From Heterodera schachtii (lineage: Eukaryota > Nematoda > Chromadorea > Rhabditida > Heteroderidae): 64,000 nt of DNA. The position numbers were made by a program, and so were the translations under genes. The DNA lies in the NCBI GenBank assembly GCA_023374025.1, contig SIJG01000015.1, positions 1,282,697-1,346,696 of the forward strand, given 5' to 3'. The notes under the pieces are model-generated. The model saw only the letters and a list, made by a program, of their open reading frames with translations. It ran no database searches and was not told the DNA's origin. Of the stretch, positions 43,834 through 53,463 are shown one piece after another; the first letter of the stretch is position 1, and each line of letters starts with the position of its first letter.

Positions 43834-44863
43834 CAGGGCTACCCTTTGTACTTATTTGTAAGTATTGTACTTATTTGGAGGGTCCAAAACTTATAAATTT
43901 AAAATGTACTTATTTGTAAATATTGTACTTATTTGAGCTCAATGTACTTATTTTGTACTTATTTTTTGGATTCAGAGAGAAATTTAGATTTTTAAATGAT
44001 AATTTTTGAAGGAAATGTTTTTGAAGCGAATTAATATGCAAAATCTTAACAAGATTCAGTTAAATATTCAAATTTTTCTCTCGGCGGTTTCTTATTCTCT
44101 TTAAAAAAATTGGCTCAAAATCGTAATTTTGTCATTTTTTGAACCAAATCGTTAAGAAATCGCATTAAAAATTACAAAAATTTTTCCGGCGACGTCTATT
44201 AGAGCAGGGGTGTATCTGTTCTTATTTATAAGAAATGTTCTGATTTAGGGTAGTGCCTTATTTTCATTTAAAAGAGGAAATTTCTGAAAAATTTGGCTAA
44301 TTCCTAACAAAATTGATTAAAAATTCTTAAAATTTTCCCTCAGCGGCGCCTATCGGCACCGCCGGCCCCCAAAAAATCCTATTTTTTCTCTTAAAAATTA
44401 GCCCAAGATCGCAAATTTTGTTCATTTTTGGACAGAACTTGTTAACAAATTGCATTAAATTTTCAAAAAATTTCCCCGGCGGCGCCTATCGGCACCGCCG
44501 GACGCTCTTCCCTCACCCATACCCAAAAAATTTTTCGGAAAAATGCGCCGAAAAAAATTGTTAAAAATCTGATTTTTTTGATTCTAAATGCACTGAAATT
44601 ACCAATTGCTTATGTTTTCGACAAAATTGTTAAAATCTTAAAATTGATTTTCGGAAATGTATAAATTTCTCATTTCTAAGCCGGAATTGCTCAGAAAAAT
44701 AGTTGGCGGAGAGAAATATGTTGCTAATTCTTGATTTTGTTGAATAAAAATGCGATTTAAAGTTGTGGAAACATGTTTTAAAAAATGTACTTATTTTTGA
44801 CCCCTAAAACTTATTTTTGACCAGCGATGTACTTATTTCGGGAAATTTTCAAGGGTAACCCTG
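43834..44863. mobile_element. hAT-type MITE, 1030 bases, with 8-base target duplication
   Basis: Ends are CAGGGCTACCCTT and AAGGGTAACCCTG, and the element is flanked by ATTTAAAG on both sides (43826-43833 and 44864-44871). The CAGGG terminus and 8-base duplication are hAT hallmarks. Subterminal regions repeat TGTACTTATTT many times. Three copies of the GGCGCCTATCGGCACC repeat lie inside (about 44190, 44342, 44476), so that repeat may be part of this element family. No transposase. Confidence 0.8.
44476..44501. repeat. 26-base GC palindrome, dispersed family (best copy)
   Basis: Reads CCGGCGGCGCC, TATC, then GGCACCGCCGG: a near-perfect inverted repeat. Other copies: 6238-6263, 9332-9357, about 16420, 17229, 23405, 25130, 31258, 38207-38232, 42470, 44190, 44342 and 55815. 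A loose common flank is present (AAAATTTT before, then AAAACTTTTT with GCGCCGCAAAAAAA after). Its isolation in otherwise AT-rich DNA and its compensating changes (GCC/GGC pairs) suggest a hairpin within a transposon family. Confidence 0.7.
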
Positions 44864-45064
44864 ATTTAAAGCCATTTTTCAACTGTTTTTAGTCCATATT
44901 TTAGTGTTAGTTTGCACTGGCTTTATGAAAGACTCCGGTGCATTTAACAAAATGAAAATATAAAATTTTATTTTATAATTCTACAGGATGTTTTTTGGGT
45001 TTTCAATTTGCTTCTCTTTCAAATCTATCCTAATCTCTGCAAAATCCCTTCTGCCACTGCTCCA

Positions 45065-47185
45065 TCACTGCTCCGTGTTGCCCTTGACCAGTGCCAAAAG
45101 TGCGTCTCGGTAAGCTCCGCTGGTGTCCCCTTTGATCGCCTCCTCCAGGCTCTTCTTGTGCAACGTGTGAAAAGCGTGCTTAATGGGATGACAAATATTA
45201 TTGTTAAATCTATAAATAAGAATTAATTAAGGCTTTTGATTTCTTGAACATTCAATTAACAGAATTTAAATTTGAAAGCACTTTGATGTCAGCCAGGTCA
45301 ATCTCAGACCGAGAAATGACCAGACGAATCAAATCCGAGTCGCGTGTGCCGAGCCCTGAAAAAGCAGAGAGATTAATAAATAATTAATGCAATTAAATAA
45401 GTAAATTGATCTGATTAATAGATATTATTGATCCATTAATTATTAAATTTACCTTGCACCGAATTGAACAACAAATCCGCAAAAAACACAGAAGCGTTGC
45501 GGACATATTTGATTAGTGCCAAGAAACTGAAAATGAAAGCATTAACAGAAAATGACATTAAAAATCCAAATATTTATAAACATTGGATCCAATTAGCCTA
45601 ATTGCACTGTCTCCCCTTGGTTCTCTTATACAATATCATCACTAATTGGTCCCCCGTTCCTTCTCCCATTACCCCGCTTCGTTGTGACCGCTGAATTCTT
45701 GCTCAATGCCCTTCTCAATCTCGTGGTGCGCGGATTGTCGGTAAAACTCGAAAGTTTGTCGAAGCTGAAATTTTTGAACAAATTATTTGCATAATTAAAA
45801 CTACCAAACATTGCCAATTATAGAAATTAATTATTATTGTTTAATTTTAATTAATTATTGGCTATACAATGTCAATGGCTTTGTTAAGTTTTGTTTGTTT
45901 ACCTGGGCGAAGCTGCGAGTGGCCAACACCTGGTTGAACACCACGGCGTTAACGCCTCTTCGGCCCTCGCCCTCTCTGAACAGTTTCATGGCCTCCTTCA
46001 GAAGAGAAAAAATTTATAGAAATTATCATCACCAAATAATAATTATTATTTATTCAATATTTTGTTTTTTACCTTAAATATAATTAAATATGTGTGATAT
46101 TGAACAGATTAATTATTTCCAATTTGCCATTTAATGGTATTGTTTATGTATGTGTTAATGATTATTTTATTTATTTATTTTTAATTTGCCACTTAATTAC
46201 GTCGTGTGCCAATACAATGCTTGCGGGCGCACTTTCTTCGCGAGAGCAGCTGAGCAAAGACACCAACAGATTTTGGAAGGAGCCCTTCGTCTTCGCTTTG
46301 ATGTCCTCCTCCAGCTGATTGTGCTGATGCTTTCTGTCCAACTGCTCATACGCCTGCTTCAGCGCCGTTATTTGTCGGTTTGTGCGCGTCGCCAAAATTT
46401 CGATTAGCACCGTCCTACGGTAGACAGCGTAATTAAATGTACATACGGTAAGCATGAGGTAAACTGTGACCAAAAATCCATCAATTCGATGGCTTATATG
46501 AACATTCAATTTAGCCAAAACAAATAGCTAAGTTCCTCCTGTGGTCATTATGACATTTATACCGTAATCTATCACTTAAACCGGTTAATCTACTGGCGTT
46601 CCTTTTTGAAGTTCTCTCAAGTGCTTTATCCCAATTCAATTGTAAATGTACTCACTCGTTGGAGCCGGACAATGCGGCACGCATTTGGTTGGCATCGTAA
46701 ACGGCGGGCGTTTGCATCAAAGAAATGCTTTTTAAATTTAAAATTTTAAATGCTGTTTTTGTGCATTTTGTAATTTACATCAGTTCTTCAAAGTCGCTTT
46801 TGAACTCCTTTTTCAGCATGGCAATCAGATCAGTGCCGAATTGTTTTTTGAACTCCAAAGCCAATGCTTGTCGCTTAATTTATGAATTTTAAATTATTAA
46901 TGTTAAATTTGAAATTTGAATTTTGTCTGTCACCTGTTCGTTGCTAATGGAGCAAATGATCTGCGTAACTTCGGCCTTAATTATTTCGAAAATAAATTTT
47001 CTCTCAAATTCCCCCCTCGCCCAATTGCTCGCCTCGTGCTTTTTCGCAATGGCATCATGCAAATGATGCGCAGTTTGTACGGCTTTAAAATGAGGATTAT
47101 GTTTGATGGTTGGGCCAAGGTTGGCCAAGGAATGGCCGATCACAACGCTGATCAGAAGCAGAATGGTAATGCCGTTTTGGAGCAT
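45065..47185 (-). CDS. Secreted annexin-like protein (nine exons)
   Basis: Exons 47185-46934, 46873-46779, 46727-46656, 46414-46201, 45995-45903, 45764-45673, 45526-45453, 45355-45282, 45178-45065; every phase agrees, 359 residues. A signal peptide (ILLLISVVIGHSLA) precedes four annexin repeats: QTPAVYDANQMRAAL, VLIEILATRTNRQI, FNQVLATRSFAQLRQTF, and LGTRDSDLIRLVISRSEIDL with DIKHAFHTLHKKSLEEAI. The canonical GxGT calcium loop survives only in repeat 4 (QGLGTRD). Repeat 1 contains a 57-base insert (47032-46976) that behaves as a GC-AG intron; removing it gives 340 residues and a normal repeat 1. Annexins bind acidic phospholipids. Secreted annexins are known effectors in cyst nematodes (Hs4F01 type). 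Three ATGCCA/TGGCAT boxes lie 83-152 bases upstream. Confidence 0.92.
46976..47032 (-). other. Probable GC-AG intron inside annexin exon 1
   Basis: 57 bases, begins GCGAGC after GAG and ends ATAATTAAG. The length is a multiple of three, so the frame stays open if it is retained. The retained residues (ASNWARGEFERKF...) have no counterpart in annexin repeats, whereas the spliced form aligns. The two BTB genes have GAG-GC introns of the same kind. Confidence 0.6.
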
Positions 47186-47267
47186 TTTATGAGTGAATGA
47201 AATGAATGCGAAATTGGGATTGGACTCTTTGAAAAATGCCGACTTAAATAACCTAATTTTGGTAAGA

Positions 47268-47337
47268 TGGCATAATTAAATTGGCAATAAAAACATAAGA
47301 GTCACATGAATGCCAAATTAACGTGGACAAAATGCCA
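47268..47337. promoter_or_regulatory. Cluster of three ATGCCA (DOG box-type) motifs upstream of the annexin
   Basis: TGGCAT at 47268-47273, ATGCCA at 47310-47315 and ATGCCA at 47332-47337. ATGCCA is the core of the 'dorsal gland box' reported to be enriched in promoters of dorsal-gland effectors of potato cyst nematodes. Three copies within 70 bases are more than chance would give, but six-base motifs are common, so this is suggestive only. A TTAAATA box is at about 47244. Confidence 0.5.
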
Positions 47338-47805
47338 AAATGGCACAAAAACATTTCCGCCCTTTTAATTACTTACCTTATGGACAGAAGATTTGTCAAA
47401 AAATAGGTGATATCATAATTGGAAAATATTTATGTGAAAAGGAAAATCAAAAATAATTGAACGTGGCAAACAATTATTTCATATACAATTTAATTGTAAT
47501 TCTTTCGAAGGCAATTTCCTCTTCACAAATGTTCTTGAATGTAAAATTTAAAAATATATTTTTTAATTCTTAAATTATAATAAATAAATTCAGATGCTAA
47601 CAAATTTCGTTAAAAAATGACAAAATTTGGCACAACTCAGAAACCGCGGAATTAAAATTAAAATTATTACACTATTAATTTATCTATTGTTAATTAATAC
47701 CAAAAATCTGGAAATTATATCGAAACACTAAAACTAAACCATACTAAACATACAGATACAATAATTAGTAATTATCCCAATTCAATTTTCATATTATTTC
47801 ATCCT
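47338..47805. other. Intergenic between annexin and venom allergen-like gene
   Basis: AT-rich. No further gene is seen. Two minus-strand genes follow each other with 620 bases between the stop of one and the start of the next, too far for a typical nematode operon. Confidence 0.4.
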
Positions 47806-48688
47806 TCATTGAGAGCAAAGTCCCGTGGCTTTGTCACATATGTCATTTTCTTTGCATTTGCTGCACGGCTCCCCGGCCAAATAAACAGGCGCACCAAAGT
47901 AATTACCGCTAAAAGGAGTATTAGTAAACTAATTATGTTTTATCAGTGGTTGGTTATTACCCCGTGTAATACCAGCAGACCACATATGTTTTCCAAGTGG
48001 TATTTGGGCAGTTTTGTGCCATGGCACAGCCAATTCGGTCGGTGTCAGCCCACGCCATCTCAACAAAACGAAGCGAGAAGTAATTAGTGTTCAATTAGCA
48101 GGTAATGGGAAGAGAAAAGCCAAAATGAGTAGGCCACCTGAGTCCAATGGCCGATTCCACTGAAGTTTTCCCCGGTCATAATCAGATCCGGGTTGAACCC
48201 GTAACGGTTCAGTTCGTCCCACCAGCGACCGCAAGCGTACTCGAAACCATCCTCTTAAACAGGCAATTAGTAGCCCTAATTAGTCAAGTTGTATCGAACT
48301 GTTCGAAAATGTTCCGCCATTCATTGCCAAATTCTCGCCCGCCCAGCCGTTCCACGAGTGCGATAATGTGCATTTGTTGGCCCATTCATCCGCATATTTG
48401 GCCAAGTTTTCGTCCCATTCAAACTTGCGCATGTTTCCCGCCTTTGGCATTTTGTTGCCCCCCAATTTATTGTCGGCATTGCCTAGGGCCAATTGCGATC
48501 GGAATTTGTTGTGACAATTGACAGCCGCTTCTTTCTCCTCATTCGTCGGCGTTTTTGTGTATTGCTGGACGGATGGACCTGGAAACGGTTAATTAACAAA
48601 TAATTACCCAATTATCCCGCTAATGAATTTAAACCATTGACTTACCGAAAAGCATGAAAAAGAGGGCGATTAATTTAATCAAATGCAT
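47806..48688 (-). CDS. Venom allergen-like protein (CAP/SCP family), five exons
   Basis: Exons 48688-48646, 48578-48300, 48253-48138, 48058-47961 and 47908-47806 join in frame to 212 residues. A signal peptide (MHLIKLIALFFMLFG) is followed by the CAP domain: HNKFRSQLA near the start, FEWDENLAKYADEWANKC, GENLA, GHWTQMAWADTDRIGCAMA (CAP signature 1), and VVCWYYTGGNYFG (signature 2). A short cysteine-rich end follows (EPCSKCKENDIC). Length and layout match nematode venom allergen-like proteins. These are secreted by subventral glands of plant-parasitic nematodes during invasion and are linked to suppression of host defence (family knowledge). The donor at the end of exon 2 (GTTCGA) is weak. One ATGCCA box is at 48752-48757. 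Confidence 0.93.
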
Positions 48689-50116
48689 TTGATTTTGTTT
48701 GATTTAAGTTTTAATTTATGATTTTCTTCTTTTAATTTGTTCGGCTTTTAAATGCCATTCCGTCCGTTTTCCATTGAAAAATTAAAGCTGAATAAATTTG
48801 ATTAAATTTTAAATAATATTTTCTTCTCATAACTTTTCAATGAATTTTGACAGAAATTAAATTGGCCTTACTGAACAAATAATAATAACACATAAAATAA
48901 TAAAGTAAGGTGTGGCCAATACTTTAATTTCTATTAAAAACGATTCTCACCGGTGCGACTGTTCAAATTCAAAAATTTATTGAATATTTCAAACTTTAAT
49001 ATTGTTGAAATTATTTGTAAGAATCTAAAAATTAATTCTACTTAAATATCAAAAAAAAAAAAAAAATTTTTTTTGACTGGAATTAAGTTTTTAGGGCAAA
49101 AAGTGTTCGAATTCGCGCTCGTCTTTTTAAGAAAATTATTATGGGGTCAAAATCCCAATGGTTTTTTTAAAATTATTATTACATATTATTATTAAATACA
49201 GTCCTAAATATACATTTTGGACAAATTCATTTTGAATATTTCACACATTAATATTATTGAAATTAAATCCAAAAATTAATTCTATTTAAGATATGCCTAA
49301 AAAACATCTTTTGACTGGGCTTAGGATTTTCAGGCAAAAAGTGTGTGAAAAGCAAAAAAAACCGGTACTTGTAGGTTTTTGTCACCCCCTGAAAAAATAT
49401 TTTAAATAATTTTTTTTTCTAGGCCGATTTGTGAAAACGAAAAGGTAATAGTTAGGTGGTTCCCCCCTTTTTGGCAGAAATTTTTTGTTTAAAAAGTCGT
49501 GAAAACATGTTTTTAATGGTTTTTAGGGTTGCTGATCACGAATATGGCATTCATTTTGGCCTATTTCGAATCCCTGACCCGAACTCAAAGAAAAGTCGAA
49601 AATTCGAATTTTTCAGAAATCACTTATATGTACGAATCTTTTGAGACTTTTTGTTCGAGTTCGGGTCTGGGATTCGAGATAGGCCAAAATAAACGTGATC
49701 AGCACATAAATCGGCCTAGAAAAAAATTATGAAAAAAATTTCAAAGGGGTGACAAAACCTACAAATACCAAAAATTCGTCGCTCGGCTTTTTAAGAAATT
49801 CTTATGTTGTCAAAATCTTTTTGAGCATTTTTGTCTATTTTAAAACAAAAGGCTGGCACTACCAAAAACCCACAAAAGCAAAATTTGGTCACTACTGTTA
49901 ATAAGCCGGGCAAAATTTCTTAATTTCCTTGGCGACTAGCGCCGGGCCCCAAATTCCCCATTTTCTGTCGGAACCGCCGATTGCCCCCTCCGCCCCCTAA
50001 GCTACCAAAAACTTTTAGGGAAAAAGTCTTTTTGAACGAGGTCGGGTACTGTGTTTAGAAGCAGGCCAGAAAAGGTCGAGGATCGTGGATCAACTCAAAT
50101 TAAACGCGAATTCTAT
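48689..50116. repeat. Repeat-rich interval
   Basis: Contains a foldback at about 49535-49700 whose arms read TGCTGATCACG, GGCCTATTTCGAATCCC and the inverse ending CGTGATCAGCA. It is related to 52.1-53.1 kb. A weak GCGCCGGGCCCC relative of the GC palindrome is near 49942. No gene is seen. Confidence 0.5.
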
Positions 50117-50380
50117 TCACCCTACCGTACCATCAGTTGTCCAAAACTCTTTCGTACTGTCTTCCGTGGTTGGATAAGCACCGCTTTGTGCCACCGTAGA
50201 AGCAGATGACTTATCCGAACAGCTTGGACAATGCGAAGAAGAAGCAGTTGTCGTGGATGGATCAGCTTCAGCAATGGCAAACTGCTGATCATTTTGTCGT
50301 TGTGCCAAATTTGAATTGCTTTCGTCAGTTGCGCACGTAGCAAATGATGACAAAACAAAAATAAAGCAAAATGTGGGCAT
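50117..50380 (-). CDS. Ser/Thr-rich secreted protein, 87 residues
   Basis: A single open frame starting MPTFCFIFVLSSFATCAT, a signal peptide. Next comes a polar mature part with DESNSNLAQRQNDQQ, STTTASSSHCPSCSDKSS and TTEDSTKEFWTTDG. It has two close cysteines (CPSC) and many potential O-glycosylation sites. A longer start at 50410 adds ten residues ahead of the signal core and is less likely. The frame stops shortly after the FW motif. A further exon cannot be excluded. No family is recognised. Confidence 0.5.
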   Translation of the reverse strand: MPTFCFIFVLSSFATCATDESNSNLAQRQNDQQFAIAEADPSTTTASSSHCPSCSDKSSASTVAQSGAYPTTEDSTKEFWTTDGTVG

Positions 50381-51409
50381 TTTTCTATTCGGTTTCTCAA
50401 TTGTACTCAATTAATGAGAATATTTTCGAATTCATCAATTATTATGTCTTTTGCCAAAATAGGACGGTGAAAAAATGTTTAAGAGACCAAATCGATTTGT
50501 GAAATTGTTTTTTCCCAAAAGCTGAATTCTAAGATTGGGAAGTTAAAGCATAACAATTGAAAATACCGGGAACTTACAGTAGATCAACACAGTATCCATA
50601 TTTTTTAATTTGCTTAATATTTGTAATTTGGACAAGATTTAAAACAGCTTAATAAAACATTCTATGAAGCCAGACAAATAGCTTTACATTACATTTTAGA
50701 CTTTCTTAAATTACAAAATTGTCATCGTAAAATGTACAGTATCATTATCTCATTTTTGCAATGAGAAAATTTTTTTAAATTGTAAAACAAATAAATACTT
50801 TTAGTGGTGATTAAAAAAATAACATTTTCTCAAAAAAATTATGCATTAATTTAATCATATAAAATATTCAATCTGCTGATTTTGAGAACTCAGGCAATGC
50901 TTTTAAATGTATGCATTTAAAGAGTAAATTATCAGTAAAAATGTTGAAAATCATTTAATTTTACGCAGAATTGCCCTTTTTGCTGTTCTTTCTTTGGGGT
51001 GCGTCTCTCAATTTTTGTGTCAAAACGAACATTTTCTGTGAATCATTTTTTTCTTTCTTTCTTTTTTGTTGTGTTGTCAAAAACAGAAGAAGCCAAGCTT
51101 CATCAGCTCTTAACATGTACTTTAAGCTCCGCTGATTTGTCTCATTTTCCATGCTTACAAAATTAATCTGACATATTCCATTTCATCAGTCATCTTTGGT
51201 CGGAAAGTTAAATACCAAAGTTTTAAGCCAGAAGAGTGTCCATCGGAAAAATTCCGAATTGAAAGCCGAAGAAACAAAGGACGTCCTTGGAATAAAGGAC
51301 GGATGGCAATCTTGAATTTGTACTTAGTCGATATGCCAATGTTTTTCTGTAAAATTTCAAGTCGTTTTCAAAAAATTAAAGAAATTACAAAATCATCAAC
51401 ATTTTTCCC
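50381..51409. other. Intergenic, no gene seen
   Basis: A 63-codon minus-strand frame at 50961-51152 (KKEKNDSQKMFVLTQKL) has no splice sites or family and is not called. Confidence 0.35.
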
Positions 51410-51752
51410 TAAGCCCCAGCATGTTTTTACTCTATAACTTTTTTTTGTTTGTCAACAAAATCCAACATTGTTGGTATCATTCGAAAGCTCTTTACTTGTT
51501 CTATTAGCCTTACAAAAAGCGAAAAAATTTTCTTGCCTGTAAAAAATTTATTAGGAAAAATTTCAAGTTTTTGATTTTTTTTTTTTTTTTTTGCAATTTT
51601 AATGTATAACTTTTTTTTGGAATTGTCTAATCGCGAAGCTATACCTTAGAAATAGCTTCTAAACATATTAAGCTTTAGAATTATACCAAGATTGTCTGCA
51701 TTGGTTGACAAAGAAAAAAGTTATAGCCAAAACATGCTGGGGCCCAACCGTT
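51410..51752. repeat. Foldback element (relative of 31315-31682)
   Basis: Left arm CCCCAGCATGTTTT then ACTCTATAACTTTTTT; right arm AAAAAAGTTATAGCC then AAAACATGCTGGGG. The inner parts share ATCATTCGAAAGCT with the other foldback copies. Confidence 0.55.
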
Positions 51753-52139
51753 GGTGCTATTCGTTAGTCAAAAAGCATCAAAATGGGCGTTAGTCAAAAA
51801 AAACATCAATTGGAACAATTTTTTCATATTCTTTATGAGTTTTGCAGGATAATAGAAAACACTTTGGGCTATCGAAAGATATCTGAAGTTTAAAATTTGG
51901 TTAATTTTGGGCGAAGTAATGAATAATTTTCTGTCAAAAATTTTCCATTTGATGGATTTTGAGTAAAGTCATAGCAAAAAAAAATCCCGCGCTCGCGGTG
52001 ATGAACAAAATTCTGTTTGGGCAAAGGCGCAATTGAACGAAACCTTAAGTGTTTTGGATGAAATTATTTAGAGATTTAGTCTGAAACTGGACCACATTTG
52101 TGCCAAATTAACCATGTGCAATTTTCATTTTAAATAAGC

Positions 52140-53125
52140 ACAAAAAGCGGTAAATATCGGTCATAGGGCCCAAACTCAAAATTGCTTAAAAACGGTCTGA
52201 ATCGATGTAAAAAGGCTAGAAATGGGTAGGAAAAATAGAATTAGTGGCGCGCTTGCCCTTTTTCAAGCTGAAAAAGTGCCGGAATTGGAGTGCCAAATTC
52301 AGCTGGGACTCAAGTGACCGCACTATAAAAAGCACTCAAAAGACATTTGAAATAATTTTCTAGGGTAATTTGTGGCGCTGATCACGAATATGACCTTTAT
52401 TTTACAAAATAACGAATCCCGAACCCGAATTCGAACAAAAATTCGATCCAGACATTTTAATCGAAGACAATCGAAATTTCGCAAAAGGGAGCATGCGAAG
52501 ACGGAGCAAGTAGTGGGGCGAGACGGAGGGCGGAGGAAGCAGTCTGACGAGCGCCACAGGCGGTTGACTGCGGGGGCCCGAAGGGCCCCCGCCAATCAGT
52601 CAACCGCCTGCGGATCACGCGCGGACTTCTTCCGTAGCCCGGAGTCTCGCCTGTGCGGCGGTTTTTTAGCGCAATAAGCAAATTCAATCTTTTATATTTG
52701 ACGTTCTTTTAATATTTTCTGACTACTGGTTTAAAAATAGTTTTGCGATTGGTTTAGGTCTACTATAACAGTGTTCAGCAACTCGAAAACCCCTAAAAAT
52801 ATGTTTTGATTTAATTTATGAATTTGAAATTTTTGTTCGAATTCGGGTTCGGGATTCGTTATTTTGTAAAATAAAGGTCATATTCGTGATCAGCGCCACA
52901 AATTACCCTGGAAAATTATTTCAAATGTCTTTTGAGTGCTTTTTATAGTGCGGTCACTTGAGTCCCAGCTGAATTTGGCACTCCAATTCCGGCACTTTTT
53001 CTGCTTGAAAAAGGGCAAGCGCGCCCCTAATTCTATTTTTCCAACCCGTTTCGAACCTTTTTACATCGATTCTGACCGTTTTTAAGCAATTTTGAGTTTG
53101 GGCCCTATGACCGATATTTTCCCAA
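52140..53125. repeat. Inverted-repeat element of about 1 kb with GC-rich core
   Basis: Arms of about 310 bases: 52140-52455 and 52825-53125. Both contain GGCGCTGATCACGAATATGACC, GCGGTCACTTGAGTCCCAGC and the complement. Between them is a non-repeated GC-rich core. Related ends occur at 36.9-37.2 kb, 39.97 kb, 49.5 kb and at 63930 near the window end. Confidence 0.7.
52557..52612. repeat. Strong GC hairpin in the core of the 52 kb element
   Basis: CAGGCGGTTGACTG pairs with CAGTCAACCGCCTG, and inside it GGGGGCCC pairs with GGGCCCCC around a GAA loop. The two nested stems give an unusually stable hairpin. Confidence 0.7.
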
Positions 53126-53463
53126 AAAGCATACTTTTTAGAAATAAGCACGCTTTAAATTTCTAAGATCTGTTCCCTCAGAATAAGCACAAAAGTGATC
53201 TGTGCTTAAAGGTTGCAGGAAAATGCTTTAGCATAAAGGCTATCGATCGGCATGCAAAATCTCAAAATGTTTCAATCACTTACAAAAATTTTTAGAAATC
53301 TCGTCACTGATGTTAAATCACACAATCCCCTTATCAACAAGTGCTTGTCAATCTGTTATCGTTTCCCCCTTCCCTTCGTTTTTTCCTTTTTTTCTTTTCT
53401 TCTCTTCCCGTTTTTCTCATTTCGTCACTGTTTCTCAATTCCCCCCTCCCTCTCTTGCGTTTC

